Shown here in pieces: positions 1 through 5,776 of a DNA stretch of 7,561 nucleotides (its first letter is position 1; each line of letters opens with the position of its first letter). Under the pieces are notes generated by a model, which did not search any database, was not told the origin of the DNA, and saw only the letters and a program-made list of their open reading frames with translations. Where the stretch lies: NCBI GenBank assembly GCA_945868935.1, contig CAMBNE010000041.1, positions 1 to 7,561 of the forward strand, written 5' to 3'. The translations under genes and the position numbers were made by a program. The stretch comes from an uncultured Clostridia bacterium (GTDB taxonomy: Bacteria > Bacillota > Clostridia > Oscillospirales > Acutalibacteraceae).

Positions 1-9
1 GCAATTTTT

Positions 10-37
10 GTGTGGACACGGCTCGCCGTGTCCCTAC
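10..37. repeat. GC-rich palindromic intergenic repeat, left copy
   Basis: A near-perfect palindrome: GGACACGGC at 14-22 pairs with GCCGTGTCC at 25-33 and is followed by CTACG. It is much richer in GC than the surrounding AT-rich DNA. The adjoining AACGTTGC at 41-48 has its reverse complement (GCAACGTT) at 7447-7454, beside the GC-rich inverted repeats at the right edge of the window, so both may belong to one dispersed repeat family. No ORF is associated with it. Confidence 0.55.
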
Positions 38-120
38 GTCAACGTTGCTATAATTCCAACGCTAAATTTTGGTTTAGCACTCGAATCTTATAATTTCAGC
101 TTGTTTAAAAGGCTAATCTG

Positions 121-186
121 ACAAAAAAATATGTCTGCCTGACTATTCAGATTCACATTGAATAGTCAGGCAGACTTTTTGTGTTT
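121..186. terminator. Bidirectional intrinsic terminator
   Basis: A perfect 17-bp stem (133-149 paired with 159-175) with a 9-nt loop. On the plus strand it is followed by TTTTTGTGTTT. On the minus strand the A-run at 122-130 becomes a T-run, so the same hairpin can end the leftward acyltransferase/DUF2087 operon whose last codon is at 203. It is the strongest hairpin in the window. Confidence 0.9.
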
Positions 187-202
187 ACGTTTTGCACTAT
201 TT

Positions 203-472
203 TCATTCTCTCCAATATTCTGAGCAATCCGGCAGTCTGTTTATCAATCTGTTCTGATACAGCTCCCTGCGGATTAATGCAACATCGGAGAATAAAATCT
301 GTTCAGCTATAATCCGATTTACTTCCTTTTCGGTGTATTCTCTTCCGTATTCGAATTTTTCTGCAATACGCTTCAGAACAATCATTCTGATAGGAATTTT
401 AGTCGGATAGCTTATTAATTTGCCTTTGTCATAAAAGTTTTCTGCTTTTCTTATATACTTTTCATCTGTCAT
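203..472 (-). CDS. DUF2087 domain protein, small
   Basis: An 89-aa protein that is essentially a single DUF2087 domain. The family pattern is recognisable: 'GKLISYPTK' (residues 17-25), a helical 'RMIVLKRIAEKF' (29-40), 'GREYTEKEVNRII' (43-55), 'DVALIRREL' (63-71) and a terminal 'SEYWRE'. In this family the domain often follows an HTH regulator domain and looks like a small winged-helix-type fold. Here it stands alone, without a separate DNA-binding domain, so a regulatory role is possible but not shown. The start has a GGGAAG ribosome binding site just upstream, and only 13 nt separate it from the acyltransferase stop, so the two genes are probably one operon. The strong hairpin at 133-175 follows it. 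The family call is from remembered consensus, not a search. Confidence 0.85.
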   Translation of the reverse strand: MTDEKYIRKAENFYDKGKLISYPTKIPIRMIVLKRIAEKFEYGREYTEKEVNRIIAEQILFSDVALIRRELYQNRLINRLPDCSEYWRE

Positions 473-485
473 AACTCTATCTTCC

Positions 486-1673
486 CTAAAGCCTGCGTGA
501 GCTCTGCTTAACCGATTTTTGATTTTTTTGTTTCAATGTGTTAATTTTCTTCTTTATCGGCTTTATTGCAAAATCGCAGAGCTTTTTAATCAGAATCGGG
601 ACAAATATTCCGCCCGCAAGGTAAAGCAAACAGTACTGCTTAACGCCGTTCGGCAAATAAAAATACCATACGCTTGTTTTCAGCGAATGTATCTTAAAGT
701 CTGCAAACAGCGGAGTAATCACGCTTACAAGATAAAACAGCCACTTCACGCACATAAAGCCCAGCATATGATGAATCATTATGCTGTATGTATTGTCGGC
801 AATCAGCCGGATAAACTTCCAATTCTTGATTATCGGAGCGAGCAGTTTTGAAATTCTCAGCCAGAATGCAATTCCCGTTAAGGCAGTCAGATACGGAATA
901 ATAAAGCCGTTGTCAAAGCCGTTGGACTTTGAGGGAGAGTAATCAATGTCCTTAAAGAACGTGAGAATGATAAGCTGAACGCCGAAGATAATTGCAAAAT
1001 ACACTATACTGTTGAGCTTGTCGTGCTTCTCAAGACTTGCTTTATAAAATCTGCCGAGCTGAAAGCAGGGCAAAAAGAACATTGTTCTTAACAACAGCAA
1101 AAGCAAACCCTTTTTCTCTGTTAAAGACAGATTAATCGAAATCTGTATACCGACCAGACCGATAACAAGGTAGATAATCATAATCAGAAATTCTTTGTCG
1201 AGCTTTACAAGCTTTAAAAGCCGTCTGAATAAAACATTAAACACACACACGCAGAACAGCGGATAAACAAACCACGAACCGAGGTTGTACACAAACGCCT
1301 CTCCGTCAACAAACGGCATTAAAAACAGATTGTACGGGTTAACTTTTCCGCCTATTGTGTAACCGAAATTTGACATTAAAAGCACAAATAAGCCGTAAAC
1401 AATGTTCCACAAATACGCAGGAATTATAAGACGTTTTGCACGTTTTCCTATGTATTTCACAAAATGCTCCTCATGCGTGGGCTTATAGAAATATCCCGAA
1501 ATGAACACAAGCAACGCAAGGTTAAAAGAATACGGCGGAAACCACTCGTATGCAAGTGAAATTCCGCCCTGATAGCAATGTCCTGCCACTATGATAATAA
1601 TTCCGATTGCGGAGAGCAGTTTAAACTGCAAATTCACTTCTCCGCCGTTGTTTTCTCTCAGAGTTCTTTCCAT
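486..1673 (-). CDS. Acyltransferase-3 family integral membrane protein
   Basis: A 395-aa polytopic membrane protein with about ten hydrophobic segments and no cleavable signal peptide. Features of the acyltransferase-3 (OafA/NodX-type) family are visible: the first membrane helix runs into 'VAGHCYQ' with the conserved His at residue 32, then 'LVFISGYFYK' (55-64), a basic cytosolic 'KRAKRLIIPAYLWN' (77-90), and a late 'NTYSIMIHHMLG' (294-305). The C-terminus (about 371-395) is a very basic tail. Members transfer acetyl or other acyl groups to cell-surface sugars, peptidoglycan or secreted lipids; the acceptor cannot be told here because no glycan-synthesis genes are adjacent. A GAGGG ribosome binding site lies 6 nt before the ATG. 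An extended -10 promoter at 1736-1764 drives it, and DUF2087 follows in the same transcript. Confidence 0.88.
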   Translation of the reverse strand: MERTLRENNGGEVNLQFKLLSAIGIIIIVAGHCYQGGISLAYEWFPPYSFNLALLVFISGYFYKPTHEEHFVKYIGKRAKRLIIPAYLWNIVYGLFVLLMSNFGYTIGGKVNPYNLFLMPFVDGEAFVYNLGSWFVYPLFCVCVFNVLFRRLLKLVKLDKEFLIMIIYLVIGLVGIQISINLSLTEKKGLLLLLLRTMFFLPCFQLGRFYKASLEKHDKLNSIVYFAIIFGVQLIILTFFKDIDYSPSKSNGFDNGFIIPYLTALTGIAFWLRISKLLAPIIKNWKFIRLIADNTYSIMIHHMLGFMCVKWLFYLVSVITPLFADFKIHSLKTSVWYFYLPNGVKQYCLLYLAGGIFVPILIKKLCDFAIKPIKKKINTLKQKNQKSVKQSSRRL

Positions 1674-1735
1674 TTCTATCCCTCATTAACAGCAAATAAA
1701 GCTGAAAAATCAGCCTTTTTATAAATACTGATAAA

Positions 1736-1764
1736 AATATATCACACATAGTATTTCTTGTCAA
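1736..1764 (-). promoter_or_regulatory. Sigma-A promoter of the acyltransferase operon
   Basis: Read on the minus strand: a consensus TTGACA -35 (1764-1759), a 17-nt spacer, and a TATATT -10 (1741-1736) preceded by TGA, an extended -10. Transcription should begin near 1729, giving a leader of about 55 nt before the ATG at 1673. The leader contains a small GCTGA/TCAGC hairpin (1701-1714). Confidence 0.8.
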
Positions 1765-1768
1765 ATTC

Positions 1769-1800
1769 TGCATAAATTCGCATTTTTGCATAAATTTGCA
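1769..1800. repeat. 14-bp direct repeat pair upstream of the acyltransferase promoter
   Basis: TGCATAAATTCGCA at 1769-1782 and TGCATAAATTTGCA at 1787-1800 differ at one base and start 18 bp apart, about two helical turns. They lie just upstream of the leftward -35 box (1759-1764), so they could be a tandem binding site for an activator or for a regulator shared with the rightward promoter. No regulator is identified. Confidence 0.5.
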
Positions 1801-1899
1801 ATATATTTTTTGATAAAAATCACGATTGATTCTAATTCAACTGTTCAACCGATTTTTAGTCTTTTATTTTCTGATAATTTTTATTATTTTATAAATATG

Positions 1900-1927
1900 T
1901 TGATTATGAATTTCTTTGTGATATAAT
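1900..1927 (+). promoter_or_regulatory. Sigma-A promoter of the duplicated-domain/2H operon
   Basis: TTGATT (1900-1905), a 16-nt spacer and a perfect TATAAT (1922-1927) preceded by TGA (extended -10). The predicted transcription start is near 1934. That leaves only about 8 nt before the ATG at 1942, which argues that translation begins downstream at 1987 instead. The stretch TGTGATATA at its -10 also occurs at the -10 of the divergent promoter. Confidence 0.75.
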
Positions 1928-1986
1928 ATTTTATTATTAAAATGCGGCAGGCGCATTTGATTTTAACTATGAAAAGAGAAAGAAAA

Positions 1987-2577
1987 ATGAAAATACAAGT
2001 CAATGCAGTAAATATAAATTATTCGGAAATTCTCAGCAAGCTTTCGCAGTCAGATTCTGAGAAGAAGGACGGAAACTTTTTTGCATCTGCTATGGGAAAA
2101 CTGATTAGCGGAGGAATTACTATTCTCCCCGACAGTATGAAAGACGCTATGGTGAAAAGGCTTTTTGACCTTAACCGGACTGCAATTACAGCTCAGATAA
2201 ATAAAAAGTTGTCCGATAACGAAATTGAGCTTGAAATAAAAGACGCAGTTATCGAGGGAAGCTCAAAGCTGATGAAAATACAACTTGACGTTGATAATGT
2301 AAATTATAATCAGATAATTGTAAAATTTCTTCCACAGATAATCGGGCTTATTCCGAAGAATGAAAAAACAACGGTGTTCACCGACGCACTTGACATTGTC
2401 GGCGATAAGCTTGAAGCGATGGTAAACGACCTGCTTGATAATATTGATTGCGAGCAGAAGGAGCAGCTGCTCAGGCTGTTTGTAAACCACTTCAGTCCGA
2501 AAATTTCTTCATTACTGAATAAGTTAATTGCCGATAACGGCATTACGGCTGAAATTGACGGCATAAGCATTTCTTAA
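1987..2577 (+). CDS. Unrecognised protein with two tandem copies of one domain
   Basis: A 196-aa soluble protein with no signal peptide or membrane segment. I do not recognise the family. It is an internal duplication: the first half begins 'MKIQVNAVNINYSEI' (residue 1) and the second 'MKIQLDVDNVNYNQI' (residue 96). Each half then has a helical middle and ends alike: 'INKKLSDNEIELEIKDAVIEG' in two parts (71-80, 81-91) against 'LNKLIADNGITAEIDGISIS' (177-196). The duplication is still visible in the DNA, since ATGAAAATACAA occurs at both 1987 and 2272. The frame is open from an ATG at 1942, but that lies about 8 nt from the predicted transcript start and has no ribosome binding site. The ATG at 1987 follows an AGAGAAAG purine stretch and restores the repeat symmetry, so I prefer it. 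A 2H phosphoesterase gene follows after 27 nt. Confidence 0.8.
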   Translation: MKIQVNAVNINYSEILSKLSQSDSEKKDGNFFASAMGKLISGGITILPDSMKDAMVKRLFDLNRTAITAQINKKLSDNEIELEIKDAVIEGSSKLMKIQLDVDNVNYNQIIVKFLPQIIGLIPKNEKTTVFTDALDIVGDKLEAMVNDLLDNIDCEQKEQLLRLFVNHFSPKISSLLNKLIADNGITAEIDGISIS

Positions 2578-2604
2578 AATCTATTTTAAACAGGAGGTGA
2601 ATTT

Positions 2605-3309
2605 ATGGAGAGCTATAGTGATTTTCTCAAAAGAATTAGCTGGCAGGGACCTGAATTCGGTGCCGACGACGCATTTTTTCAGCCCGACGGCAGAGTTTAT
2701 GAAAAAGTAAAACAGGACAATCATTTTAAAAACTTCTACGGCGATACGGTTGTGTTTGACCTCGAGAAAAAAACAAAGAAAAAGGTTTCTGAAATAATCG
2801 AGAAGCTTTATGATACCGTGCCCGAGTGTTTCAGCGAAAAGCTGAATGAAAGCACAATCCATATGACCCTGCACGATTTAAGTGCGTCGGATAATTTAGG
2901 CAACGCCGGTTCGCAGTCTTTTAATAACGAAATAAAGCTGTTGGAAGTTATCAGAAATAATCAGATTAAACCGCAGACAATAAAAATGAGGACAAACTTT
3001 GTAATCAATATGATTCACACGAGCATTGTGCTTGCACTTGTTCCCGCTGACGAAAGCGAGTGGAATAAGCTTGCACAGCTCTTTGATGCGATAGATTCCG
3101 TCAAAAGTCTTGATTATAAGCTTACCCCTCACATCACCCTTGCGTACTATAATTATAACGGATTTGACGCAGGCTCTGTGCAAAAGCTCAAAGAGGTTGT
3201 AAGACTGCTCAACAAAGAAAGCTTTGAAATTACGCTGAACACCAATAAGCTTGTGTATCAGAAATTTACAAGTATGAATGATTATGTCAGTGTTTTCAAT
3301 TTGCTCTGA
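2605..3309 (+). CDS. 2H phosphoesterase superfamily protein (LigT/2'-5' RNA ligase-like)
   Basis: A 234-aa soluble protein. Two HxT motifs in hydrophobic contexts define the 2H fold: 'STIHMTLHDL' (H86, T88) and 'LTPHITLAYY' (H176, T178), about 90 residues apart, as expected for the two lobes. Family members act on RNA termini, 2',3'-cyclic phosphates or 2'-5' linkages, and some phage members cleave cyclic oligonucleotide signals; the substrate here is unknown. Both catalytic motifs are intact, so an active enzyme is likely. The N-terminal ~45 residues ('SWQGPEFGADDAFFQPDGRV') precede the fold proper and may be a lid or substrate-binding extension. The start is set by an ideal AGGAGGTGA ribosome binding site at 2592-2600. 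The gene shares the promoter at 1900-1927 with the duplicated-domain gene and ends before the terminator at 3343-3394. Confidence 0.85.
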   Translation: MESYSDFLKRISWQGPEFGADDAFFQPDGRVYEKVKQDNHFKNFYGDTVVFDLEKKTKKKVSEIIEKLYDTVPECFSEKLNESTIHMTLHDLSASDNLGNAGSQSFNNEIKLLEVIRNNQIKPQTIKMRTNFVINMIHTSIVLALVPADESEWNKLAQLFDAIDSVKSLDYKLTPHITLAYYNYNGFDAGSVQKLKEVVRLLNKESFEITLNTNKLVYQKFTSMNDYVSVFNLL

Positions 3310-3342
3310 TTCAGCATTTTCCCGACTTCTGCAAGACAATAT

Positions 3343-3394
3343 CATAAAAAACAGAACTCGAAATTCGGACAATCCGGATTTCGGGTTTTTTATG
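3343..3394. terminator. Long bidirectional terminator between convergent genes
   Basis: The core stem is 3355-3369 paired with 3373-3387 (wobbles included) with a 3-nt CAA loop. The outer arms CATAAAAAAC (3343-3352) and GTTTTTTATG (3385-3394) are also exact inverse complements, so each strand offers a hairpin followed by six T. It ends the 2H phosphoesterase gene from the left and the DUF4760-like gene from the right. Confidence 0.88.
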
Positions 3395-3410
3395 AATATT
3401 ACAGACTGAC

Positions 3411-3950
3411 TTATTCTTCAAGCTTTTTCAGAGCAGCTACTAATTTCATAAATTCGGTATGATATTTATTCTCGGTCGAAGAACTGTCTTTGCCTTTATT
3501 TTTTATGAGTATAAGCGGCTCAAGCTTTTTATACAGCATTGTCAGGTACGCTGTTGCGGCTCTTTCGGTGACCTTTACGTCATAGATTCCCGTATTTACG
3601 CCCAGCGCAAAATGTTCTATTCTCGCTAAGTAACCCGACAAAATCCTGTATTCTTCAATAGCGGTGTCATATTCGTGGTGACTGCTCCAGAATTCTGTTG
3701 CAGTCCCCTTTTTTGCGCTCAAAAATTTATTCTTTTCCTGCAATGATTCATTCCACTTGTCGGAAATCTCTCTTATTTCGGCAAAGGTGTATTCATTCAG
3801 CCTGTCGAATACCTGCTCCTGCAATATATTCAGCGCCTCTAACGTAGCCTGTTTCTTTTCACGTTGTTCGCCCCTGTATTCAACCAGAACCGTATAAAGA
3901 AAGGTTACAAACGAAATTATTACAGCAATTATTGATATCATCAGTTCCAT
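3411..3950 (-). CDS. Single-span membrane protein, DUF4760-like
   Basis: A 179-aa protein with one N-terminal hydrophobic helix (about residues 3-23, 'ISIIAVIISFVTFLYTVLV') and a charged helical remainder predicted to be cytosolic. The region 'ILSGYLARIEHFALGVNTGIYD' (103-124), followed by 'YLTMLYKKLEPLI' (135-147), resembles the DUF4760 pattern of a helix ending in 'E..A.G...GIYD'. I rate that family call as moderate and made from memory. The function is unknown. The ATG is one base after the stop of the upstream 336-aa gene, and its ribosome binding site (GAGGG) lies inside that gene's last codons, so the two are translationally coupled and probably made in fixed ratio. The shared terminator at 3343-3394 follows. 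Confidence 0.75.
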   Translation of the reverse strand: MELMISIIAVIISFVTFLYTVLVEYRGEQREKKQATLEALNILQEQVFDRLNEYTFAEIREISDKWNESLQEKNKFLSAKKGTATEFWSSHHEYDTAIEEYRILSGYLARIEHFALGVNTGIYDVKVTERAATAYLTMLYKKLEPLILIKNKGKDSSSTENKYHTEFMKLVAALKKLEE

Positions 3951-3951
3951 T

Positions 3952-4962
3952 TTATCCCTCTTTATTCAGGCAGTCAATAATTCTGCCTGTTCTCCATTCT
4001 ATGATTTCATTGTAATTTTTCATCATCGCAAGGCACTCGTAATAGCTCTTCGGCATAGGACTGTAGCTCTCGCCTGTTTCAAGATTTATCTCCTGTCCTG
4101 TTCTTAAATCCAGCGGCTTACCGTAATGTCCGTTGCTTTCTGCAACCGCTTTCTGCAAAAGGTTACATTCAATAAACCTATCCCACGAATTGTCAAACAG
4201 CCTCATCCAAGCAACAACATTTTTTCTTGCGTTTTCCTGATAACTGCCCACAAACGCCTTGTTAAGATATTCTTCAAGTGACTTGCTGTCTTTACTTAGC
4301 TCAAAACAGCAGTACATTTTCCGGAGCAACGTATCAGCGGTATCATCTCCGCCGAACTGAGTACATCTGCTGGGATTTATGTAAACCGGCATACATATAA
4401 AATTGCCTGCGCTGAGTGTATTAATAAGGAATTTCTTTGCTGTGTCGTCAAAGCTGTTCCATATTACGTCGGCGTTGTCATAGCAATATTTTTCCCACGT
4501 ATCTCTCGGTGCATAAAGCAGGTGCGCTCTTGTAGTTTTGCTGAACAACGCAACATAGCTTGCTTTTTCGGTTGCACTGTCAAAGCGTTCCTTTTCCCAC
4601 ATCAAGCCCATATATAACTTGATGATATGGAGCGGAGAGGTAAGCCAGTCACCTGCAAATTTCGGATAATTATCAACATTTATATGGTATTTGTCCTTGT
4701 CGAATTCCTCGATATTATCCAAGGAAAATTCAGCGTTCAAGTCACGCTGTCCAAGCACACTGCAATACGAAATAACAGCCATTAACGAAACGTCCAGATC
4801 GGCTTTGCCGTAGCAATTTTCAGCAGTCAGCTGAGGAAACTTATACTCAAGCCAGTTTTTCAGCCAATTTGAATTGCTGTCAATATCTTTGAACTGAGCT
4901 AAATAGCTCGAAGAATTTTTCGCTTTGTTAAGTGTTTTTTCGAGTAACTCCCGATTTATCAT
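3952..4962 (-). CDS. Hypothetical protein, DUF6994-like
   Basis: A 336-aa, mostly alpha-helical soluble protein with no signal or membrane segment. The C-terminal half resembles my recollection of DUF6994: 'NTLSAGNFICMP' (181-192), 'LRKMYCCFEL' (213-222), 'WMRLFDNSWDRFIECNLLQ' (252-270), then 'YYECLAMMKNYNEIIEWRTGRI' as 307-317 and 318-328. The N-terminal half is not recognised. Aromatic residues and Cys are frequent (ten Cys). No catalytic motif is evident. The AAGGAG ribosome binding site lies 8 nt before the ATG. The DUF3232-like gene ends 73 nt upstream, with no clear promoter or terminator between, so the three genes are likely one transcript. The family assignment is tentative. Confidence 0.7.
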   Translation of the reverse strand: MINRELLEKTLNKAKNSSSYLAQFKDIDSNSNWLKNWLEYKFPQLTAENCYGKADLDVSLMAVISYCSVLGQRDLNAEFSLDNIEEFDKDKYHINVDNYPKFAGDWLTSPLHIIKLYMGLMWEKERFDSATEKASYVALFSKTTRAHLLYAPRDTWEKYCYDNADVIWNSFDDTAKKFLINTLSAGNFICMPVYINPSRCTQFGGDDTADTLLRKMYCCFELSKDSKSLEEYLNKAFVGSYQENARKNVVAWMRLFDNSWDRFIECNLLQKAVAESNGHYGKPLDLRTGQEINLETGESYSPMPKSYYECLAMMKNYNEIIEWRTGRIIDCLNKEG

Positions 4963-5035
4963 ATAATCAGCTCCTTAGCTTTTAGAGTAAAAATTTCAAT
5001 ACAATATTCAGCGTACGCAGGGCTTATTCTGAAAT

Positions 5036-5413
5036 TCATCTTCGGTTTTCAATAATGTATTCCACATATTCCAGTACAGCATTGGCAACTTCCCTGCGAT
5101 ACGGTCTTTCTTCAGATACTATGCCGTCATAAACAGCGTCGAGTCCGTTTTTCTCTGCAAGTCGGTTGAGCATATTAACATTGCCGAGCACTGAATTGTG
5201 GCAGGTTGTTCTGTACTTATCAAGCCTTGAATACTTATCCTTGTAGTCGGGCGTATCCGTGTTTTTTCCGAATACTTTTATCCAGACCTCCATTTCATAG
5301 ATGCTCTGGTGATAAAGCATAAACGATTTCAGACACCGTTCGATTATTCCGAGGAATTTGTCGTTATCCGAATAGATTTCGGTGAGCTTTGCAATTGTTT
5401 TCACGTTAAGCAT
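5036..5413 (-). CDS. DUF3232-like small protein
   Basis: A 125-aa helical protein without membrane segments. It matches the remembered DUF3232 pattern: a central 'DKYRTTCHNSVLGNVNMLNRLAEKNGL' in two parts (65-77, 78-91), then 'VYDGIVSEERPYRREVANAVLEYV' (94-105, 106-117). The R-T-x-x-H-N and L-N-R elements are the recognisable core. The function is unknown; members are common in gut Bacillota and often sit among accessory genes. The start is supported by AAGGAG 7 nt upstream of the ATG. It is first in the leftward cluster, with a possible -10 TATAAT at 5462-5457. Confidence 0.75.
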   Translation of the reverse strand: MLNVKTIAKLTEIYSDNDKFLGIIERCLKSFMLYHQSIYEMEVWIKVFGKNTDTPDYKDKYSRLDKYRTTCHNSVLGNVNMLNRLAEKNGLDAVYDGIVSEERPYRREVANAVLEYVEYIIENRR

Positions 5414-5456
5414 ATGCAGACTCCTTTCAAAGCTGAGCGAATAATCTTACAGCTCT

Positions 5457-5485
5457 ATTATATAACAAATAAAGGCGGAAATCAC
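5457..5485 (-). promoter_or_regulatory. Candidate promoter of the leftward three-gene cluster
   Basis: On the minus strand a perfect TATAAT (5462-5457) lies 17 nt downstream of GTGATT (5485-5480), a poor -35 match. An A/T-tract farther upstream (5493-5520) could act as an UP element. The -35 position falls in the centre of the inverted repeat 5471-5492, which could hinder or modulate RNA polymerase. Confidence 0.4.
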
Positions 5486-5516
5486 CGCCTTTTTTCTTTT
5501 TTTATTTTTATTTATC
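5471..5516 (+). terminator. Rightward terminator-like hairpin with long T-tract
   Basis: AAAGGCGG (5471-5478) pairs with CCGCCTTT (5485-5492) around a 6-nt loop and is followed by TTTTTC and a run of seven T. It has the form of a plus-strand intrinsic terminator, yet no rightward gene precedes it. It may stop antisense transcription, or act as a palindromic operator for the leftward promoter. Confidence 0.6.
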
Positions 5517-5541
5517 AAAAAATCCGGCTTTGTAAAAGCCG
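5514..5541 (-). terminator. Leftward terminator-like hairpin
   Basis: CGGCTTT (5525-5531) pairs with AAAGCCG (5535-5541) around a 3-nt loop. Read leftward it is followed by GATTTTTTG, a short T-run. No minus-strand gene lies immediately to its right, so it either blocks antisense transcription from the DUF1062 region or trims an unannotated leftward RNA. Confidence 0.5.
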
Positions 5542-5610
5542 TTCTGACAAAACTGAGAGGATAAAATTAAGGAAAATTTTAAATTTTTATAAATTTGTGA
5601 AATTTTGGTA

Positions 5611-5639
5611 TTGTTATCTGATTTTGGATATATTATAAT
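5611..5639 (+). promoter_or_regulatory. Promoter for leader ORF and DUF1062 gene
   Basis: TTGTTA (5611-5616), a 17-nt spacer and TATAAT (5634-5639), in very AT-rich DNA. The start is predicted near 5646, about 25 nt before the short leader ORF and about 130 nt before the DUF1062 start. Confidence 0.65.
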
Positions 5640-5670
5640 TAGAGCATTACTGAACAGGAGGACATTTTTT

Positions 5671-5700
5671 ATGACAACACCCGCACAGCCTCAGGAGTGA
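5671..5700 (+). CDS. Nine-codon leader ORF (MTTPAQPQE)
   Basis: A very short ORF, ATG to TGA, with a strong AGGAGGA ribosome binding site (5656-5662) 8 nt upstream and a good promoter just before it. The encoded peptide is rich in Pro, Thr and Gln and has no run of one amino acid of the kind seen in classical attenuators. Its stop codon lies inside a hairpin (5687-5704), and 76 nt separate it from the DUF1062 start. It may be a regulatory leader peptide, or the surviving 5' end of a lost gene. The quality of the ribosome binding site is the main evidence that it is translated. Confidence 0.4.
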   Translation: MTTPAQPQE

Positions 5701-5743
5701 GGCTATTGCAAATATGAAAACTGAATAAAACCTGTAATAGCTT
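5687..5743 (+). promoter_or_regulatory. Overlapping, mutually exclusive leader hairpins
   Basis: Hairpin A pairs AGCCTCA (5687-5693) with TGAGGCT (5698-5704) and contains the leader ORF stop. Hairpin B pairs 5700-5710 with 5733-5743 (11 bp including G-T wobbles). They share bases 5700-5704, so only one can form at a time, and a ribosome paused at the leader stop would disrupt A. Neither is followed by a T-run, so this is not a simple transcription terminator. Confidence 0.4.
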
Positions 5744-5776
5744 CACTATAAGCCTGAAAAATATTAAGGAGTAAAA

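Noticed and set aside
519..851. Plus-strand open frame antisense to the acyltransferase gene
   Set aside because: It is a shadow of the well-supported minus-strand gene, with no family resemblance and no ribosome binding site.
1942..1986. Upstream ATG at 1942 as the start of the duplicated-domain gene
   Set aside because: It is about 8 nt from the predicted transcription start, lacks a ribosome binding site, and adds 15 residues outside the repeat symmetry.
2896..3372. Minus-strand 158-aa open frame opposite the 2H phosphoesterase gene
   Set aside because: It overlaps a gene with both catalytic motifs and a perfect ribosome binding site, and it starts inside the terminator.
5309..5638. Plus-strand open frame overlapping the DUF3232-like gene and the promoter region
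   Set aside because: It runs through two hairpins and AT-rich promoter DNA, gives a low-complexity product, and is antisense to a recognised gene.
5700..5776. Known riboswitch or T-box leader before the DUF1062 gene
   Set aside because: The leader is short, with only two simple hairpins and no T-box or conserved aptamer motif that I recognise.
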